Source: Blastochloris tepida | GTDB taxonomy: Bacteria > Pseudomonadota > Alphaproteobacteria > Rhizobiales > Xanthobacteraceae | Assembly (NCBI RefSeq): GCF_003966715.1 | Contig: NZ_AP018907.1 | Coordinates: forward strand, 2,902,001 to 2,966,000 | Length of the DNA: 64,000 bases | Direction of reading: 5' to 3' | Part shown: one piece after another, positions 1 to 10,599 of the stretch | Numbering within the stretch: position 1 is the first letter of the stretch | How the letters are laid out: the number at the start of each line of letters is the position of its first letter | Notes under the pieces: model-generated | Databases searched by the model: none | Seen by the model: only the letters and a program-made list of their open reading frames with translations | What the model was told of the DNA's origin: nothing | Translations under genes and position numbers: made by a program

Positions 1-138
1 CGGCATCCAAGCCGATATCAGCTGCGACGAGGCTCGATCAGACGAAGGCGACCTCCGTCAGGCTGCACGTACCAAGCCGCGGGGAGGCGTATCGGCGGCT
101 CCACCGTTACTGATGCCGACGCCGAGAAGAGGGGTGCG

Positions 139-214
139 TGGTGGGCCCGGCAGGACTCGAACCTGCAACCAAGCGGTTATGAGCCGCCGGCTCTGACCAT
201 TGAGCTACGGGCCC
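139..214 (-). tRNA. tRNA with CAT anticodon (probably tRNA-Ile2, possibly elongator Met)
   Basis: The reverse complement folds into a full 76-nt cloverleaf. It has a 7-bp acceptor stem starting GGGCCCG, anticodon loop CTCATAA in a 5-bp stem, a T-arm with GGTTCGAGTCC, and an encoded 3' CCA (positions 139-141). The anticodon is CAT. The CTTGGTTGCAGG stretch after the anticodon stem resembles Ile2 tRNAs, whose C34 is converted to lysidine to read AUA, more than elongator Met tRNAs. The identity call is therefore an inference from memory of the family; the tRNA itself is clear. Confidence 0.9.
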
Positions 215-946
215 GGCAGGGCGGCGGGAATCTAGAGCATTTTCCGCGAAAGAGGGAACCGGTTTGATCCCGTCGCAGATCGTGTCCCCAGATCGTGGTC
301 CTCAGGTGCGGTGGGGTGGGCGCTGTGGGGCCGGCGTGGTGCGGCCGGCATGGCATGGCCATGGCTCGCGTGACGCGGCCGGCGTGATGCGGCCGGCGCG
401 GCGAGGCCGGTCCAAGGGGACTCCGGCGAGGCGAAGCCGCCAGAACCATCCCGCCAAAACGATCTCGCCAAAACGATCTCGCCAAGTCGCCCCCCAAGTC
501 GCTCCCGCCAAGACGACCCCCCCAAGTCTTTTCAGCCAAGAAGAGACGACCGCGTAGATTCGGCGAAGATGATCCGGCGCGGCGTCGAGTCGTTCAAGCA
601 ACGCGGCGGCCGATCATCGGCCCCGGCCGGCGCGCCGAGCCGTTAACGGTTCGTTAACCGAAACCTGAGTCCCGACAGGCACTTCGGCCGCAATTGCGGG
701 CCCGGAGCCGGGCGCGGCATTCCGGACTTGACTTCAAATAATCTCTTAAAAATCAGTTACTTCATAATTCAACCGAGAGACCGGAAAGCCGTTCTTCCGG
801 CTTGTTCGGCATCAGTCGCGGTCGAGCCACGATTTCGCCCAATAGTCCGGGCAGAAGCCTTTCCCGATCGTCCGGGGGCTCTACTGAAGCGGATGGATCA
901 ACGGAGGTGCGCGCATAAACTCCATCGTTAACAGGGGGACGAAACA
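215..946. other. Gene-free stretch with low-complexity and short dispersed repeats
   Basis: No credible gene. Positions about 231-283 match the rhizobial type of intergenic repeat (AGAGCATTTTCC followed by ACCGGTTTGATCC). Positions 331-410 repeat the unit GCGGCCGGC with small changes. Positions 438-540 repeat CGCCAAAACGATCT and CGCCAAGTCGCCCCC-like units. The open frames through this part run on both strands and are compositional artefacts. The part next to rlpA (about 720-930) is less GC-rich and may hold its promoter, but no clear -35/-10 pair was found. Confidence 0.6.
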
Positions 947-1357
947 TTGAATAACGTGTGGAAAGGCCGCAGCGGGCTTTATGCTGCAGCAATGGGCTGC
1001 ATGCTTCTTGCAATGACGCCGAACTCCTCGCACGCGGACTCGCTGAAGTCGACGAAGTCCTATTCCGGCGTCGGCGTGGCCTCGTTCTACGGCCACAAGG
1101 ACGGCTATCATGGCGCCCGGACCGCCAGTGGCGAGCGCTACGACCGCAATTCGCTGACCGCCGCCCACCGCACCCTGCCGTTCGGCACCCAGGTGCGGGT
1201 CACCAATCTCCGCAACGGCCGCAGCGTCGTCGTCCGCATCAACAATCGCGGCCCCTTCGTGCGCGGCCGCATCATCGATGTCTCCTACGCTGCCGCCCGC
1301 GAGCTGGGCTTCGTCGATCGCGGCGTCACCCAGGTGCGGGTCGAGCGGGACAGCTGA
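947..1357 (+). CDS. rlpA: RlpA-like septal ring / lytic transglycosylase family protein
   Basis: 136 aa. An N-terminal signal peptide (hydrophobic core AAAMGCMLLAM, end near ADS) is followed by a double-psi beta-barrel of the RlpA type: GVASFYG, RTASGE, TAAHRTLPFGT, VRVTN and RGPFVRGRIIDVS. Family members bind peptidoglycan, and some cleave naked glycan strands at the septum; this one would act in the periplasm. Start is TTG at 947 with AGGGGGAC about 8 nt upstream. There is no SPOR domain, so it is a minimal version. The usual Asp of the RxNDRGPF motif is Asn here (RINNRGPF), which may abolish lytic activity. Confidence 0.85.
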   Translation: MNNVWKGRSGLYAAAMGCMLLAMTPNSSHADSLKSTKSYSGVGVASFYGHKDGYHGARTASGERYDRNSLTAAHRTLPFGTQVRVTNLRNGRSVVVRINNRGPFVRGRIIDVSYAAARELGFVDRGVTQVRVERDS

Positions 1358-1644
1358 AGGCCTCGATGAGGGCCACTCTGGGGAGCGGTTCGAGGCCGCC
1401 GCTCCCGCCGCCGGGGCGCTCGCCGCGCCCGCCATTGCGCGCGCAGCGCGACAGAGGCGCAAGGTGCGCCGCCGGCCCGGAATCCGCTTTTGCGGAGACG
1501 GCTGCAAGGCCGCTTCAACGACATTTCGAACAGGGTCGCACGACGGGCCGGTCGCGGCGTGATCGCGACGGCTTGAGGGCGTGCTGCCGAGGGCCGCAAG
1601 ACACGGCGCGGCGGGATGCAGACGACGCGCGCCGGGGCGTTCTG

Positions 1645-1768
1645 CCCCCCACCCCCGACCCCTCCCCACCATTCACTGCGTTCATGGGGGGAGGGGAGAA
1701 GAGGCGCCCCTTTTCTCCCCTCCCCCCGCGAGCTTTGCGAGCGGTGGGGAGGGGTCGGGGGTGGGGGG
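1645..1768. repeat. 124-bp inverted repeat with 26-bp perfect arms
   Basis: The C-rich arm at 1645-1670 is the exact reverse complement of 1743-1768. The inner part is also complementary (GGGGAGAAGAGGCGCC against CCCCTTTTCTCCCC). It lies between the convergent rlpA and mltG genes, in a 553-bp stretch (1358-1910) with no other recognisable content, and could form a very stable hairpin. There is no T-run, so it is not an obvious intrinsic terminator. A shorter relative with CCCTCTCCCAC / GTGGGAGAGGG arms lies at 52095-52152. Confidence 0.85.
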
Positions 1769-1910
1769 ACTTCGAGGGGCGAAGCTCGAAACCGGAAACT
1801 GGCCGGACGCCGTCTCGGTCGGCCACCGGAAACCCGACCCGCCGGCGATGACAGCGCCTCGCCGCCGGGAGCCGTCGGGGCGGGGTTGCCCCGGCCCGGA
1901 CACGTTCTGT

Positions 1911-3494
1911 TCAGTTCCGCGAGCGCGGCGGCAGCGTCGGGCGCTGGGTGGGGGCGGCAGGCGCCGCGGCCGGCGGCGGGGCCGTCTGGCCGCTCTGCTG
2001 GCGCTCGATCTCGCGCCAGCGGGCGACGTTGCGATTGTGCTCGTCCAGCGTCTCGGCGAACACGTGGCCGCCGGTGCCGTCGGCGACGAAGAACAGATCC
2101 CTTGTCTCGGCCGGATTGGCGGTGGCTTCCAGCGCGGCGCGGCCGGGATTGGCGATCGGCCCGGGCGGCAGCCCGTCGATGACATAGGTGTTGTAGGCGG
2201 TCGGCCGGTCGATGTCGGAGCGCAGGATCGGCCGGCCGAGCGAACCCTTGCCGCCGACCAGCCCGTAGATGATGGTCGGGTCCGACTGCAGCTTCATGCG
2301 CCGGCCGAGCCGGTTGAGGAACACCGAGGCGACGCGCGCCCGCTCGGTCGGCTTGCCGGTCTCCTTCTCGACGATGGACGCCAGCGTCACCAGATCCTCG
2401 GGCGAGCGCAGCGGCAGATTGGGGGCGCGTTTCGCCCAGATCTCGGCCACCACCCGGCGCTGGTCGGCGGCCATGCGCTGGAGGATCTGCTCGCGGGTGA
2501 TGCCGCGATTGAAGCGGTAGGTCTCCGGCAGCAGGCTGCCCTCGCGCGGGATCTCGCGGATCGGCCCGACCAGCACGTCGTTCTCCAGCAGCCGCGCCAC
2601 CGTCTGCTCCGAGGTCAGCCCCTCGGGAATGGTGATCTGGTGCAGCACCGACTTGCCGGTGACGATGATGCCGATGACGTCGTTGAGGCTGGCGCCGCGC
2701 GGAAACAGGTATTCGCCGGCCTTCAGGTCCTCGCGGGCCTGACGCAGCATCACCCCGGCCACGAACGCCCAGGCATTGCCCACCACGCCCTCGCGCTCGA
2801 GCTGCTCGCCGATGTCGCGGAAGCCGGAATTGCGCGACAGGTTGACGACCTTTTCGGCGGCGAGCGGCCCGGGCTTGCGCAGCAGCGTCTCGCTGTAGGA
2901 CAGCGCGGCCATCAATGTGAAGCCGACCAGCACGGTCAGCGTCAGCAGCACATTGCCGGCCACCACCAGCGGGTTGCGGGCCCGGCGCGAGGGACGCGAG
3001 CGCGCCTTGGCCGGCTTGTCCTGCCGCTTGGCCTGTTTCCTGTCGGGCTGATCCTTGCTCGGCTGGTCCTTGGCAACCTTGGCGCCCTGGTCCACAGGCT
3101 TGGCGTCGGCTGCTGCCGGCGGCGTCCCGGCGGATTGGGCGGCGGCAGGCTGGGCGGTCGACGGCTGAGGCGCCGCCCACGGCGCGGCCTCGTAAAGGCT
3201 CGGCTCGAAGGGACCGGGCGCGGCCTGGGCCGCTTCGGCCTGCCCCTGTTCCGCCTGCGTCGCTTGGGCGTATGTCTCTTGGGCCGGCGCCTGTTCCGCG
3301 TGGGTCGCTTGGCCCGACTCTTGGGCCGGCGCAGGTTCGGGCGCCGGATGGTCGTGGCCGGCCGGGGTCGCCAGCGGGACGGCGCCGGGCGCGGCCTCGG
3401 CCGCATTGTCGGGCGGCGCGGCGCCGGTCACCGTCGTGAAGGGCTGGTCTGCCGCCGAGGCGTCCGCCGCCGGCCTGTCCTTGTCGTCCGCCAT
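1911..3494 (-). CDS. mltG: Endolytic murein transglycosylase MltG (YceG family)
   Basis: 527 aa. The cytoplasmic N-terminus is a long Ala/Pro/Gln-rich disordered region of about 150 residues. Then come a basic segment, one transmembrane helix (VVAGNVLLTLTVLVGFTLMA), a LysM-like periplasmic segment and the YceG catalytic domain with SIVEKETGK (catalytic Glu), RVASVFLNRL and LQSDPTIIYG. It cleaves nascent glycan strands and so sets their length. The start at 3494 (MADDKD) is chosen because AAGGACC sits 6 nt upstream; the frame stays open another 37 codons without support. It is last in the fabD-fabG-acpP-fabF-mltG cluster. The disordered N-terminus is much longer than in E. coli MltG. Confidence 0.95.
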   Translation of the reverse strand: MADDKDRPAADASAADQPFTTVTGAAPPDNAAEAAPGAVPLATPAGHDHPAPEPAPAQESGQATHAEQAPAQETYAQATQAEQGQAEAAQAAPGPFEPSLYEAAPWAAPQPSTAQPAAAQSAGTPPAAADAKPVDQGAKVAKDQPSKDQPDRKQAKRQDKPAKARSRPSRRARNPLVVAGNVLLTLTVLVGFTLMAALSYSETLLRKPGPLAAEKVVNLSRNSGFRDIGEQLEREGVVGNAWAFVAGVMLRQAREDLKAGEYLFPRGASLNDVIGIIVTGKSVLHQITIPEGLTSEQTVARLLENDVLVGPIREIPREGSLLPETYRFNRGITREQILQRMAADQRRVVAEIWAKRAPNLPLRSPEDLVTLASIVEKETGKPTERARVASVFLNRLGRRMKLQSDPTIIYGLVGGKGSLGRPILRSDIDRPTAYNTYVIDGLPPGPIANPGRAALEATANPAETRDLFFVADGTGGHVFAETLDEHNRNVARWREIERQQSGQTAPPPAAAPAAPTQRPTLPPRSRN

Positions 3495-3830
3495 ATCTGG
3501 TCCTTCGACGTCTGGTCCTTCGACGCGCGATCCACCCGAATCGTCCCGCGTCCCGAACCGTCCCTGTTCCGAATCCCGCGAAGCCCGGCCGGGCCGGAGC
3601 GCCAAGCTTCCGGAAGGGATCGGCGATCGGCGTCATCCGGCTTTCGGCCCATCCCAATGGGATGCCGGAAACGGTCTGCGAGCGGACGGGCCGAAGCCGG
3701 GTGCCGTCCCGGCTCCGGCCGCGCAGACACGCTGCGCGCCGGCCGGAGCCAGCGGCAGACTAGCGGCAAATATGGCGAAAGCGAGCGTGCCGCGCGCCCG
3801 CCGGTGCGGGCGCGGGACCCAGCGACGGCG
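3495..3830. other. Spacer between fabF and mltG with palindromic repeat
   Basis: A 336-bp stretch without a gene. It contains an imperfect inverted element at about 3604-3680 (CTTCCGGAAGGGATCGGC and CATCCCAATGGGATGCCGG) related to the dispersed mosaic repeat seen elsewhere. Next to the mltG start, GAAGGACCAGA occurs twice, 15 nt apart. mltG may have its own promoter here; no clear core promoter was identified. Confidence 0.5.
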
Positions 3831-5096
<1,266 letters not shown>

Positions 5097-5157
5097 ACGT
5101 CTCCACCGGCCGGGGGATCACCCCGGCGCGGGCCCGCTCAGTGGGGCCGGGTTGCGG

Positions 5158-5394
5158 TCAGGCCGCGGTCTTGGACAGGAACTTGATGGCATCGCCGACG
5201 GTCAGGATGGTCTCGGCGGCATCATCGGGGATTTCCACGCCGAACTCTTCCTCGAACGCCATCACCAGCTCGACGGTGTCCAGGCTGTCGGCGCCGAGAT
5301 CGTCCATAAAGCTGGCGTTCTCGGTCACCTTGTCGGGCTCGACGCCGAGATGTTCGACGACGATCTTTTTGACCCGTTCGGCAATGTCGCTCAT
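5158..5394 (-). CDS. acpP: Acyl carrier protein
   Basis: 78 aa, acidic, with the phosphopantetheine attachment motif [12 protein letters not shown] (Ser is the attachment site). It carries growing acyl chains for FabF, FabG and FabD encoded beside it. A 224-bp gap separates it from fabG upstream, long enough for its own promoter, which fits the high expression needed for ACP. Downstream is fabF. Confidence 0.98.
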   Translation of the reverse strand: MSDIAERVKKIVVEHLGVEPDKVTENASFMDDLGADSLDTVELVMAFEEEFGVEIPDDAAETILTVGDAIKFLSKTAA

Positions 5395-5618
5395 GGATTC
5401 ATCCTTGTAAGGTGTTGCGGAGGTCTCTGGTGTCAGCGCCGCACGTTAGGATCTCGATCGGTCTCGTCCAGCGGCTGTAACGGAGAGAAAAACCAGGACA
5501 AACTGCTCACGCCAGCGCGGCCGAAGCCCCCCATTGCTCGCGCGTCCCAGCCCAGCGGCGCCGCCGTTAGCATACTTCATCCGGCTTGGCCAGCAGCGGC
5601 AAATCCGAATTAACCTGT

Positions 5619-6356
5619 TCACACCATGGCCATGCCGCCATTGATGTGAAGCGTCTGCCCGGTGATGTAGCTGCCGGCGGCGGAGGCCAGATACACCGCT
5701 CCGGCGGCGATGTCGTCGGGGGTGCCGAGGCGGCCGGCCGGCACCCGCGCCAGCACCGCCTCGCGCTGCTTGTCGTTCAGCGCGTCGGTCATCGCCGTCT
5801 CGATGAAGCCCGGCGCGATGCAGTTGACGGTGATGCCGCGGCTCGCCACCTCGGCCGCCAGCGCCTTCGACATGCCGATCATGCCGGCCTTGGCGGCGGC
5901 ATAATTGCCCTGGCCGGGATTGCCGGTGACGCCCACCACCGAGGTGATGCCGATGATGCGGCCGTAGCGGCGCTTCATCATGCCCTTCACCGCGGCGCGG
6001 CAGAGGCGGAAGCCGGCGGTCAGATTGACCGCAATCACCTGATCCCACTCCTCATCCTTCATGCGCATGAAGAGGTTGTCGCGGGTGATGCCGGCATTGT
6101 TGACGAGAATGTCGAGCTGGCCGAGCGCGGCCTCGGCGGCCGGCACCAGCGCCTCCACAGCGGCGGTGTCGGCGAGGTTGCAGGGCAGCACGTGGACGCG
6201 CCCGCCAAGCTCGGCCGCAAGCTCGCCCAGCACCTCGGCGCGCGTGCCGGAGACCGCCACGGTGGCGCCCTGCCGGTGCAGGGCGCGGGCGATGGCGGCG
6301 CCGATGCCGCCGGTTGCGCCGGTCACCAGCGCCGTCTTGCCCGTCAAATCGAACAT
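5619..6356 (-). CDS. fabG: 3-oxoacyl-[ACP] reductase (FabG)
   Basis: 245 aa short-chain dehydrogenase. It reduces 3-ketoacyl-ACP with NADPH in fatty-acid elongation. TGATGGIGAAIA is the Rossmann nucleotide-binding motif, NNAG follows, and YAAAKAG carries the catalytic Tyr and Lys. The C-terminus (TGQTLHINGGMAMV) is typical of FabG. The start at 6356 is set by AGAGGACCG just upstream. The frame extends further upstream but overlaps fabD and has no family similarity there. The start lies 8 nt downstream of the fabD stop. Confidence 0.97.
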   Translation of the reverse strand: MFDLTGKTALVTGATGGIGAAIARALHRQGATVAVSGTRAEVLGELAAELGGRVHVLPCNLADTAAVEALVPAAEAALGQLDILVNNAGITRDNLFMRMKDEEWDQVIAVNLTAGFRLCRAAVKGMMKRRYGRIIGITSVVGVTGNPGQGNYAAAKAGMIGMSKALAAEVASRGITVNCIAPGFIETAMTDALNDKQREAVLARVPAGRLGTPDDIAAGAVYLASAAGSYITGQTLHINGGMAMV

Positions 6357-6364
6357 CGGTCCTC

Positions 6365-7312
6365 TCACGCGCTGAAGCTGGCCTTGAACGCCGCGATATC
6401 CTCGGGCGTGCCGACCGAACTGGCGGACATCTCCTTGACGATCCGCTTGGCGAGGCCGGACAGTACCTTGCCGGCGCCCACCTCGACCAGCCGTGTCACC
6501 CCTTGGCCGGCCATGAATCCAACGGATTCGCGCCAGCGCACCGTGCCGGTCACCTGCTCGACCAGCCGGCGGCGGATCTCGGCCGGGTCGGTCACCGGCT
6601 GCGCCAGCACATTGGCCACCACCGGCACCACCGGCACCCGCACCTCGACCGAGGCCAGCGCCGCCGCCATGGCGTCGGCGGCCGGCGCCATCAGCGGGCA
6701 ATGGAAGGGGGCGGACACCGGCAGCAGGATGGCGCGCGACGCCCCCTTGGCCTTGGCGATCTCGCAGGCGCGCTCCACCGCCGCCTTGTGGCCGGACACC
6801 ACCACCTGGCCCGGCGCGTTGTCATTGGCGGCGGCGCACACCTCGCCCTGCGCCGCCTCGGCGGCGACCGCGGCGGCGGCCTCGAAATCCAGCCCCATCA
6901 GCGCCGCCATGGCGCCGGTGCCGACCGGGGTTGCCGCCTGCATCGAGCGGCCGCGCAGGCGCAGGAGCCGCGCGGTGTCGGCGACCGACAGCGCGCCGGC
7001 GGCGGCGAGCGCCGAATATTCGCCCAGCGAATGGCCGGCGACGAAGGCGGCGTGGCGGGCGAGGTCGAGCCCGGCCTCCTGCTGCAGCACCCGCATCGCC
7101 GCGAGCGAGACCGCCATCAGCGCCGGCTGGGCGTTCTCGGTCAGCGTCAGGGTGTCGGCGGGGCCGTCCCACATCACGGCGGTGAGCTTCTCGCCCAGCG
7201 CCGCGTCGACCTCGTCGAACACCGCGCGGGCGGCCGGAAACGCCTCGGCCAGCGCCTTGCCCATGCCGACAGCCTGGCTGCCCTGGCCCGGAAACACGAA
7301 AGCTGTGGTCAT
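6365..7312 (-). CDS. fabD: Malonyl-CoA:ACP transacylase (FabD)
   Basis: 315 aa. It loads malonyl groups from CoA onto ACP for fatty-acid synthesis. The N-terminal FVFPGQGSQ, the active-site serine in GHSLGEYSALAAAG and the later catalytic His in VSAPFHCPLM are all present. The start at 7312 (MTTAFVFPG) follows GGGGGCGGTTCAAG and matches the family's N-terminus; ten extra upstream codons are unlikely. First gene of the fabD-fabG-acpP-fabF-mltG cluster. Confidence 0.97.
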   Translation of the reverse strand: MTTAFVFPGQGSQAVGMGKALAEAFPAARAVFDEVDAALGEKLTAVMWDGPADTLTLTENAQPALMAVSLAAMRVLQQEAGLDLARHAAFVAGHSLGEYSALAAAGALSVADTARLLRLRGRSMQAATPVGTGAMAALMGLDFEAAAAVAAEAAQGEVCAAANDNAPGQVVVSGHKAAVERACEIAKAKGASRAILLPVSAPFHCPLMAPAADAMAAALASVEVRVPVVPVVANVLAQPVTDPAEIRRRLVEQVTGTVRWRESVGFMAGQGVTRLVEVGAGKVLSGLAKRIVKEMSASSVGTPEDIAAFKASFSA

Positions 7313-7364
7313 CTTGAACCGCCCCCCGCAAAGCGGCGCCATTGATACGCCGAAGCGGCGGGTG

Positions 7365-7808
7365 TCAAGGCGGGGAGCGCCGGATGGGGGGATGATCGAA
7401 CTGCCGCAGCACCTCGGCGGGCAAGTTCACCTTGGTGCCGGGCTGTGGCGGCAGCATCCCCGTCGGCATGCCCGGCATGGTCCCGCACGGGTCGCACAGA
7501 CGATATCCCCTGATGAGGTCCTCCCGGCACCGGTTGTCGACGATGAACACAGTCTGCGCCGAGAACCGGTCGCCCGGCGAAAGGAAGCCCTCGATGCGAA
7601 GGGTCTTGCCGTCCAGGATCCTGCCTTCGAGGGTCTTGACCGGCGGCAGGACGGCGCCGTCGTTGGTCTGGCCGGGGGCGTGGAACGCGCCGCGCGAGGC
7701 GCAGCCGACGATCGCGTAGGGGATGGGTTGCGACGCCGCGGCTGGGCCGACGGCGCCGATCACGGCCGGCGCGGCGAGGAACCATCCAAGCATCCAGGGA
7801 CTGCGCAT
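7365..7808 (-). CDS. Hypothetical secreted protein
   Basis: 147 aa. I do not recognise the family. It begins with a probable Sec signal peptide (MLGWFLAAPAVIGAVGPAAAS), so the mature part of about 115 residues should be periplasmic. That part contains four cysteines (VGCAS, DNRCRED, RLCDPC), suggesting disulfides, and ends in a Pro-rich tail. The start is uncertain: ATG at 7808 (MRSPW) or ATG at 7856 (MVGEP) would both place the hydrophobic segment near the N-terminus. It points the same way as fabD, ending 53 bp before it, and is divergent from rpsF. Confidence 0.6.
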   Translation of the reverse strand: MRSPWMLGWFLAAPAVIGAVGPAAASQPIPYAIVGCASRGAFHAPGQTNDGAVLPPVKTLEGRILDGKTLRIEGFLSPGDRFSAQTVFIVDNRCREDLIRGYRLCDPCGTMPGMPTGMLPPQPGTKVNLPAEVLRQFDHPPIRRSPP

Positions 7809-7957
7809 CGCCCGCCACCGCCGTTGCCACCGCCGCCATCGAGGTTCGCCGACCATGCTACGGCACGCTGCACGCGGCCTGGAACCGCAAAACCACAGGG
7901 GGTTCTGAAAGGGAGGATCCGAAAGGGGGATTTGGAGGAGGCTCGCCCGCCCCGCCG

Positions 7958-7985
7958 TTGCGCTCGGGCGGTTTCCGTGTATAAG
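7958..7985 (+). promoter_or_regulatory. Candidate sigma-70-type promoter of the rpsF operon
   Basis: TTGCGC at 7958-7963 and TATAAG at 7980-7985 are separated by 16 bp. They lie about 185 bp upstream of the rpsF start, in the 361-bp divergent gap between the secreted protein and rpsF. A reasonable match by eye; not tested. Confidence 0.45.
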
Positions 7986-8169
7986 CGCCAGCTTCCACCG
8001 GCATGGCCGGGGGCTGAACGGACAGCCGCGCACGGCGCTCGCGCCCCGCGGCAGGGTGGTCCCACCCGCCGTCCCGTGTCCCCGCTCTCCCGAGACACCG
8101 CAGCCTTTCCGGGCCGCGAGGGGCTTGGCGCCGTACCGGCGGACCATCGCAACGAAAGGCGTGACACAT

Positions 8170-8577
8170 ATGCCGTTGTACGAGCATATCTTCATGGCCC
8201 GCCAGGACTTGACGTCCCAGCAGGTCGACGACCTCACCACCCAGTTCAAGGGTGTGATCGAGGCCGGTGGCGGCACGGTTCCCAAGGTCGAGTATTGGGG
8301 CGTCAAGTCGCTGGCCTACCGCATCCGCAAGAACCGCAAGGCCCACTTCACCCTGTTCAACATCGACGCCCCGGCCAAGGCCGTCGCCGAGATGGAACGC
8401 CAGATGGGCCTGTCGGAAGACGTGGTGCGCTCGCTCACCATCCGCGTCGACGCGCTCGAAGAGACGCCGTCGGTGATGATGCTGAAGCGCGACCGCGACG
8501 AGCGCCGTGGCGACCGCCGCCGCGACCGTGACGGCTTCGGCGGCGACGACACCGAGGCTTCGGAGGACAACGCATGA
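8170..8577 (+). CDS. rpsF: 30S ribosomal protein S6
   Basis: 135 aa. S6 of the small subunit, which pairs with S18 (encoded next) on 16S rRNA. The start [13 protein letters not shown] and the [17 protein letters not shown] segment are typical. The charged Arg/Asp-rich C-terminal extension ([16 protein letters not shown]) is common in alphaproteobacteria. ATG at 8170 is preceded by GAAAGG; an upstream in-frame extension has no family similarity. The stop overlaps the rpsR start (ATGA). Confidence 0.98.
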   Translation: MPLYEHIFMARQDLTSQQVDDLTTQFKGVIEAGGGTVPKVEYWGVKSLAYRIRKNRKAHFTLFNIDAPAKAVAEMERQMGLSEDVVRSLTIRVDALEETPSVMMLKRDRDERRGDRRRDRDGFGGDDTEASEDNA

Positions 8578-8813
8578 GCACCTCGCCCGCCCGCCGTCCG
8601 TTCTTCCGCCGCCGCAAGACCTGCCCGTTCTCCGGCGCCAACGCCCCGAAGATCGACTACAAGGACGTGAAGCTGCTGCAGCGCTACGTCTCCGAGCGCG
8701 GCAAGATCGTGCCGAGCCGCATCACCGCGGTCTCCGCCAAGAAGCAGCGCGAACTCGCCCGCGCCATCAAGCGCGCGCGCTTCCTGGGGCTTCTGCCCTA
8801 CGTGATCCGCTGA
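8574..8813 (+). CDS. rpsR: 30S ribosomal protein S18
   Basis: 79 aa, normal length. It binds with S6 at the platform of the 30S subunit. [12 protein letters not shown] near the N-terminus and [22 protein letters not shown] near the end are diagnostic. Translationally coupled to rpsF by a 4-nt overlap. Confidence 0.98.
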   Translation: MSTSPARRPFFRRRKTCPFSGANAPKIDYKDVKLLQRYVSERGKIVPSRITAVSAKKQRELARAIKRARFLGLLPYVIR

Positions 8814-8971
8814 AGCGGGGGCCGGCGCCGCGGCGCCGGCCGTCCGACCGGACGCCGCCCCCTGCGGGCGGTTCTGCAGAGCGCACGCATCGGGGTCGCC
8901 GGAATGGGCCGGCGGCCTGTGGTTGGGGCGGTGCCCGCCTCTAACCGCTCCATCAAGAGCGGGACAGCTCG

Positions 8972-9988
8972 ATGACCAACACCCTGTCCATCGGCCTTTC
9001 GGCCGGTCTCGCCTCGGCGCTGCTGTTCGCCTCGGTCTCCACCGGGTCGGCGTTCGCCATGGCGTTGTTCTACGCCGCGCCGCTGCCGATTCTCATCACC
9101 GGCCTCGGCTGGCGGCATTACGGCGCGCTGCTCGCCGCGGTCACCGCGGCGGCCGTGCTGGCCCTGGCGCTCAACCCCATCTTCCTGGTGGCGTTCCTCG
9201 CCGGCATCGGCGTGCCGGCGTGGCTGCTCGCCTATCTGGCGCTGCTGGCGCGGCCCAATGCCCGCGGCGAGCTGGAATGGTATCCGGTCGGCCGCCTGCT
9301 GTTCTGGGCGGCGATGATCGCGGCGGCCGGCGTCTCGGTCGGCGTGATCGGGCTCGGCACCAGCGAGACGGCCTACACCGCCGCGCTGCGCGGCATCGTC
9401 GAGCAGGTGCTGCGCCTGCAGACCGACACGCCCGCCGACAAGCCGCTGGCCCTGCCCGGCGTCGAGGATGTCGACGCCGCGGTGAAGCTGATGGTCGTCG
9501 TGCTGCCGCTGACCGCCGCCGTGCTGTCGATGCTCACCGTGCTGCTCAATCTGTGGGGCGCGGGGCGCGTGGTGCGGGCGTCGGGCCGGCTGGTGCGGCC
9601 GTGGCCGGACCTCACCGAGGTGCGCATGCCGGCCTTCGCCGCGACGGTGTTCGCGGCAGTGGCGCTGCTGAGCCTGCTCGGCGGCCTCGTCGGCATCCTG
9701 GCCGGGCTGTTCGCCGCCACGCTGGCGGTGGCCTATTCGCTCACCGGCCTGTCGCTGCTGCACGCCATCACCCGCGGCTATTCCGGGCGCGGCTTCATGC
9801 TCGCCACCTCCTATGTGGCGATCATGCTGTTCGGCTGGCCGCTGCTGTTCTTCGTGTTCGCCGGCCTTGCCGACGCCTTCCTCGACATTCGCCGGCGCCA
9901 GCCGGGCTCCAGGGGGCCGTCCGGTCCCAAGGGCCCGCTCGGACCGGGCAATCCGCCGCCCGCCCCGCCGGCCGCCAACGATCAATGA
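8972..9988 (+). CDS. DUF2232 family multi-pass membrane protein
   Basis: 338 aa with about eight hydrophobic helices (for example [56 protein letters not shown]). The position between rpsR and rplI and the overall plan match the DUF2232 / YybS-like membrane proteins found at this place in alphaproteobacteria. The function is unknown. The C-terminal tail of about 30 residues is Pro/Gly-rich and cytoplasmic or disordered. The rplI start follows 19 nt after the stop, so they are likely co-transcribed. Confidence 0.85.
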   Translation: MTNTLSIGLSAGLASALLFASVSTGSAFAMALFYAAPLPILITGLGWRHYGALLAAVTAAAVLALALNPIFLVAFLAGIGVPAWLLAYLALLARPNARGELEWYPVGRLLFWAAMIAAAGVSVGVIGLGTSETAYTAALRGIVEQVLRLQTDTPADKPLALPGVEDVDAAVKLMVVVLPLTAAVLSMLTVLLNLWGAGRVVRASGRLVRPWPDLTEVRMPAFAATVFAAVALLSLLGGLVGILAGLFAATLAVAYSLTGLSLLHAITRGYSGRGFMLATSYVAIMLFGWPLLFFVFAGLADAFLDIRRRQPGSRGPSGPKGPLGPGNPPPAPPAANDQ

Positions 9989-10007
9989 ATCTCAAAGGAG
10001 CAACCCC

Positions 10008-10580
10008 ATGGACGTGATCCTGCTCGAACGCGTCGCCAAACTCGGCCAGATGGGCGAGGTTGTGCACGTGAAGGACGGCTTTGCCCGCAACTACCTGCTG
10101 CCCAAGGGCAAGGCGCTGCGCGCCACCCAGGCCAACAAGGAGCGCTTCGCCCGCGAGCGCGTGCAGCTCGAAGCGCGCAACCTCGAGCTCAAGCGCGAGG
10201 CCGAGGCGGTCGGCGCCAAGGTCGACGGCCAGTCCTTCGTGGTGCTGCGGCAGGCCGGCGAGACCGGCCAGCTCTACGGCTCGGTGTCGACCCGCGACAT
10301 CGCCGAGCTGATGACCAAGGGCGGCTTCAGCGTGGAGCGCCAGCAGATCGTGCTCAACGCGCCGATCAAGACGCTGGGCCTGCACAAGGTGCCGGTGGCG
10401 CTGCACCCCGAGGTCGAGGTGAGCGTCGTCGTCAATGTCGCCCGCAGCAATGAAGAGGCCGAGCGTCAGGCCCGCGGCGAGGATCTCAGCCGCCGCCGCG
10501 ACGAGGACGAGGAAGAGGAGGCCGAGGAGGCCGCCGCCGCGGCCGAGGCGCCGTTCGAGGAGCCCGCCGAGGAGGCGTGA
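10008..10580 (+). CDS. rplI: 50S ribosomal protein L9
   Basis: 190 aa. L9 binds 23S rRNA domain V. The N-domain [22 protein letters not shown] with [15 protein letters not shown] is unmistakable, followed by the long connecting helix and the C-domain. The acidic tail ([17 protein letters not shown]) lengthens it relative to E. coli (about 149 aa) and is typical of alphaproteobacteria. AAAGGAG lies 8 nt before ATG 10008. Last gene of the rpsF operon; an intrinsic terminator follows at 10646. Confidence 0.98.
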   Translation: MDVILLERVAKLGQMGEVVHVKDGFARNYLLPKGKALRATQANKERFARERVQLEARNLELKREAEAVGAKVDGQSFVVLRQAGETGQLYGSVSTRDIAELMTKGGFSVERQQIVLNAPIKTLGLHKVPVALHPEVEVSVVVNVARSNEEAERQARGEDLSRRRDEDEEEEAEEAAAAAEAPFEEPAEEA

Positions 10581-10599
10581 TCCGGTTTCCGGTTGATCC

